Assembly: GCA_017458805.1 (NCBI GenBank)
Contig: JAFTAC010000021.1
Location: 1-7,178 of the forward strand
Length of the DNA: 7,178 nucleotides
Direction of reading: 5' to 3'
From: Victivallales bacterium
GTDB taxonomy: Bacteria > Verrucomicrobiota > Lentisphaeria > Oligosphaerales > Oligosphaeraceae
In this document: in pieces, positions 4,563 through 7,178 of the stretch
How positions within the stretch are numbered: the first letter of the stretch is position 1
Layout: each line of letters starts with the position of its first letter
Notes under the pieces: model-generated
Database searches by the model: none
Told to the model about the DNA's origin: nothing
What the model saw: the letters and a program-made list of their open reading frames with translations, nothing else
Made by a program: the position numbers and the translations under genes

Positions 4563-7178
4563 CTATTTGATGCGTACAATAGTGTATGCCTTAAGCAGCT
4601 CCTTGGGGAGGGTGGCGGTGATGGTGCCGTCGGCATTCTGCGTGAAGGCAAGCTTGCGCTCGCCCGCGAAGTCAGGGCTGTAGGCGCAGACGCTTTGGCA
4701 GGCGGGTGCGGGGATGGTGAAGACGATGTCCTCCGCGAGCTGCGGGAAGGCAGGATTGGGGGCTGTGTTCTTCATCACCTCATCGTATTTGATGTTGGCT
4801 CCCGTGGCGTTGAGGAAGTGGATGACCTGGCTGCCGTTGGCCTCGCGCCAGATGGTGGTATAGACCTTGTCGGGCAGGGAAACCTGCCAATAGGAGGCGG
4901 GCTTGAGCAGGGCGGCGACGCGGCTGCGGTAGTAGGCCTCCAGCTTCGGGTCTGCGTTGTATGTCCACTTCTGGGGCGGGGTGGTTTCGTTCGCTTTTAA
5001 TTTGGCTGCAAGTGGGACGGCTCGGTAGAAGATGCGGCCCTTTCCGTATGGCTTCTCGACGCCCAGCAGGTTGATTTTGTATTTGGCGGGGACAAAGCTG
5101 GCCATGGGGGCGTCCAGCTTCACGATGCCGTTTCCTGTGTCGATGGAATCAATTTTCGGCATATTGCTGCTGTGCTCTACCGCGAAGCCCATGATGTCCG
5201 CGAAGGGCCATTTGTCGCGTTTTTTGCCGAACTCATCGAAGTAGCCTGCGATGGTGGTCATCTGGACGATGCCGCCCCGCTCCGCGAACTCGCGTATCAC
5301 GCTGATTTCATCATCGGAGAGGCAGCCCGAGGCGCAGACCATCAACGCCTTATATTTGGCGAGCTGCTCGGGGTTCACGCTCATGTCGCCGATGAACTCG
5401 TAGGGGATGTGGAGGGCTTCAAGCTCCTGCGCAAGCCCGAAGAGTTCGTTGTCGAAGCCGATTAACGAGTTCCAGTCGCGGCTCGTGGAGGAGAAGAGCA
5501 GGGCGACTTCGGCTATCTGCGTGGCTCCCTGCTTGTTCATGTTGGCGGGAGTGGCGGCGAATTGCTCGAACTTTGGCATTTCGGGCGGTTCTTCAACCGT
5601 GGAGAGGAGAGCGGCCTGGCCCGTCATGTTGCCGACGCACCATGAGAAGTAGTTTGTCTGCCAGTCGGAGCAGTAGTACCAGCCCCAGACGGGGGCCTTG
5701 TAGGCGACGGAGAGCAGGTTCTTCATCTTGCGGTAGGGCAGGAGCGGGCGGGAGGATTGCATCACGTTGCGCGTCATCACTTCGGTGCCGAAGAAGTTCA
5801 TGGCTCTACCGTTTTCAATGAGGCAGGAACTGGCGTTATGACGCGGGAGCGAACGTGTGAAGCCCCAGTGGGTGGTGTAGTTACAGAGCACAAGGTCGGG
5901 CTTGATGTCCTCCAGACGCGTGCGTAGTTCCACGAACCAGTTGGTGATGGTGGCGATGCGCCAGTCGAACCAGCGTTTCATCAGCTCGGAGTTGGGATTG
6001 TTGAAGTTCTTGTCCAGTTCGTTGACGGGAAGAATCCAGCCTGTTTCCTTGTGGAACTTTTCGCGGCAGAACTGGCAGGAGCAGCTGTGGGGCCAGAAGC
6101 AGAGCTCGTCAATCTGGAAGCCATCGACCCCTGCTTCGACAAGGCGGCGCAGGTAGGCGTAGTAGGTTTCACAGAAGGTGGGGTTGCTGGGGCAGAACTG
6201 GAAGGATGGGAGGTTGTCGTTCAGGGCCTTGCCGAGTTCGGGCAGACGTTCCGCCAGGGTGCGAAGACCCGCATCGACGTTCCAGAGCAGGGTGGAGTCA
6301 TGGTGGTCGATGAGCTTCATGCCGCGTGCATGGGCCTCTTGAGCAAGCTTGCCGATGGCCTCGATGCCTCGGTCGATATGGTTGAAGTACGTATGGCGGC
6401 TGTGCATACCCGACACCATCATGGCGTTGTAGCTCTTGCCTTCAAGCTCCTTGTCAAGGTAGGCTTTGCAGACCTGCGGGTCGGCCATTTCCGCCAGTGT
6501 GGCGGAGTTGGAGAGGTTGCGGAAAAACTGCGCGTTCTTCATCCAGGCGAGGCTGGGCTGGTTTGGGTCGGGGAGCTTGACGGGGCGCGGCGGGGCCTTG
6601 GGGGTGGCGCTGGTTTCGGTGCCTGGCACAGGCAGGTCGTAGGTCTCCGTGAAGATGCGGAGAACGGCCTTGCGGTCGTAGTCGCAGCTTCTGTAGATGC
6701 TGGCTGGCTCATAGCCTCTGCTTACCCAGAAGCCACGTTGGATGAAGAAGTCTTCGCCATCGCCCATGAGGGGCTGCACGCCGATGACGGAAAGAATGTA
6801 TGACCCCTTGAAGTGAAACTCTGCCTTGCCGCCCGTGATGCGGATGGCGCGCGAGGAATAAAAGACCTTGCGTGGGCCGATGGAGGTTTCGGGGGCAAGC
6901 TCCACACCGTTCACATCGACGCTGAAGCGGTTTGGCGCACCCGTATAGTTGCCTGCGCCGACAGTCAGCACGTAGAAGCCGTCCTGGAAGCCCGTGACGG
7001 TGTAGGTGGCGTCCGTTCCTGTGACATGGCTGTAGAGCGCGCCCTCCTTGTAGCCGTTGATGACGGTGGGGGAACCGCTGGTCCAGCCGTAGCCGAGCTT
7101 CTCGTCAAAGGGGATGTTGCCGTTGCTGTACTGTTTGCCAGTCTTGTCTGCTCCAAAGGCAAGAAGGCGCGATGGGAA
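4563..7178 (-). CDS. Large glycoside-hydrolase-like protein with malectin-like N-terminal domain (5' end missing)
   Basis: The frame is open to the window edge: 871 residues are visible and the true start, with any signal peptide, lies outside. The GTG at 6971 is internal, since homologous-looking sequence continues upstream. Visible residues 1 to about 140 resemble a malectin/galactose-binding beta-sandwich (LLAFG near the start, LGYGW at 30-34, YVLTVGAGNY at 68-77, FSVDVNGVEL at 85-94). A proline-rich linker follows (about 193-208). Residues about 235-520 look like a TIM-barrel hydrolase-like domain, with KLIDHHDSTLLW (288-299) and GVDGFQIDELCFW (350-362); D357 or E358 are candidate catalytic residues. 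SCSCQFCREKF (365-375) is a cysteine cluster seen in several such families. Residues about 555-670 look like the GATase-like beta-galactosidase middle domain (EVALLFSS, YKALMVCASGCLSDDEI, FAERGGIV). A beta-rich tail (VIHFLNATG) ends it. Probably acts on plant or host glycans; exact family and substrate uncertain. Confidence 0.75.
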   Translation of the reverse strand, partial: FPSRLLAFGADKTGKQYSNGNIPFDEKLGYGWTSGSPTVINGYKEGALYSHVTGTDATYTVTGFQDGFYVLTVGAGNYTGAPNRFSVDVNGVELAPETSIGPRKVFYSSRAIRITGGKAEFHFKGSYILSVIGVQPLMGDGEDFFIQRGFWVSRGYEPASIYRSCDYDRKAVLRIFTETYDLPVPGTETSATPKAPPRPVKLPDPNQPSLAWMKNAQFFRNLSNSATLAEMADPQVCKAYLDKELEGKSYNAMMVSGMHSRHTYFNHIDRGIEAIGKLAQEAHARGMKLIDHHDSTLLWNVDAGLRTLAERLPELGKALNDNLPSFQFCPSNPTFCETYYAYLRRLVEAGVDGFQIDELCFWPHSCSCQFCREKFHKETGWILPVNELDKNFNNPNSELMKRWFDWRIATITNWFVELRTRLEDIKPDLVLCNYTTHWGFTRSLPRHNASSCLIENGRAMNFFGTEVMTRNVMQSSRPLLPYRKMKNLLSVAYKAPVWGWYYCSDWQTNYFSWCVGNMTGQAALLSTVEEPPEMPKFEQFAATPANMNKQGATQIAEVALLFSSTSRDWNSLIGFDNELFGLAQELEALHIPYEFIGDMSVNPEQLAKYKALMVCASGCLSDDEISVIREFAERGGIVQMTTIAGYFDEFGKKRDKWPFADIMGFAVEHSSNMPKIDSIDTGNGIVKLDAPMASFVPAKYKINLLGVEKPYGKGRIFYRAVPLAAKLKANETTPPQKWTYNADPKLEAYYRSRVAALLKPASYWQVSLPDKVYTTIWREANGSQVIHFLNATGANIKYDEVMKNTAPNPAFPQLAEDIVFTIPAPACQSVCAYSPDFAGERKLAFTQNADGTITATLPKELLKAYTIVRIK

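Noticed and set aside
6051..6803. 250-codon plus-strand frame opposite the hydrolase-like gene
   Set aside because: Same reason: a mirror of biased codons on the other strand, with no recognisable domain.
6971..6971. GTG as the true start of the hydrolase-like gene
   Set aside because: The frame continues without a stop to the window edge, and the upstream 69 codons include the GYGW and LLAFG elements of the same N-terminal domain.

Overview
The window carries five gene calls, one of them doubtful and one cut by the window edge. It looks like a bacterial chromosome with two different base compositions. The left end (about 1-1970) is clearly A+T-rich. From about 2000 rightwards the DNA becomes steadily G+C-richer, with C/G-ending codons in the two metabolic genes. 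A very large glycoside-hydrolase-like protein with a malectin-like N-terminal domain, a zinc-less medium-chain dehydrogenase, a four-helix DUF3592 membrane protein and hairpin-forming intergenic repeats together suggest a polysaccharide-using bacterium. A member of the PVC group (Lentisphaerota, Verrucomicrobiota or Kiritimatiellota) is my best guess, but no taxonomic marker is present.

Layout. 1-270 is an A+T-rich leader with a candidate promoter. 271-1218 and 1215-1970 (+) form a two-gene unit overlapping by ATGA: a MarR/AbiEi-like winged-helix protein followed by an AbiEii-like nucleotidyltransferase. This is the architecture of a type IV-like toxin-antitoxin or abortive-infection module, and it is the main accessory element. 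Only three bases separate its end from the end of the convergent DUF3592 gene (3059-1974, -). Upstream of that gene is a possible 27-codon ORF (3139-3056, -) overlapping it by ATGA, then a perfect 18-bp inverted repeat (3187-3238).

4322-3264 (-) encodes a medium-chain dehydrogenase/reductase. The 240-bp gap behind it (4323-4562) holds a cluster of REP-like GC-rich hairpins, with GCGCCC/GGGCGC used three times, and four tandem copies of CTAACCA. 7178-4563 (-) is the 3' part of a large glycoside-hydrolase-like gene whose start lies beyond the window.

How they work together. The hydrolase-like protein and the dehydrogenase lie on the same strand and may belong to one carbohydrate-use region, but the repeat-filled gap makes a simple tight operon unlikely. 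The nucleotidyltransferase pair is functionally separate and, from composition and organisation, probably acquired. I found no RNA genes, CRISPR array, transposase or replication origin.
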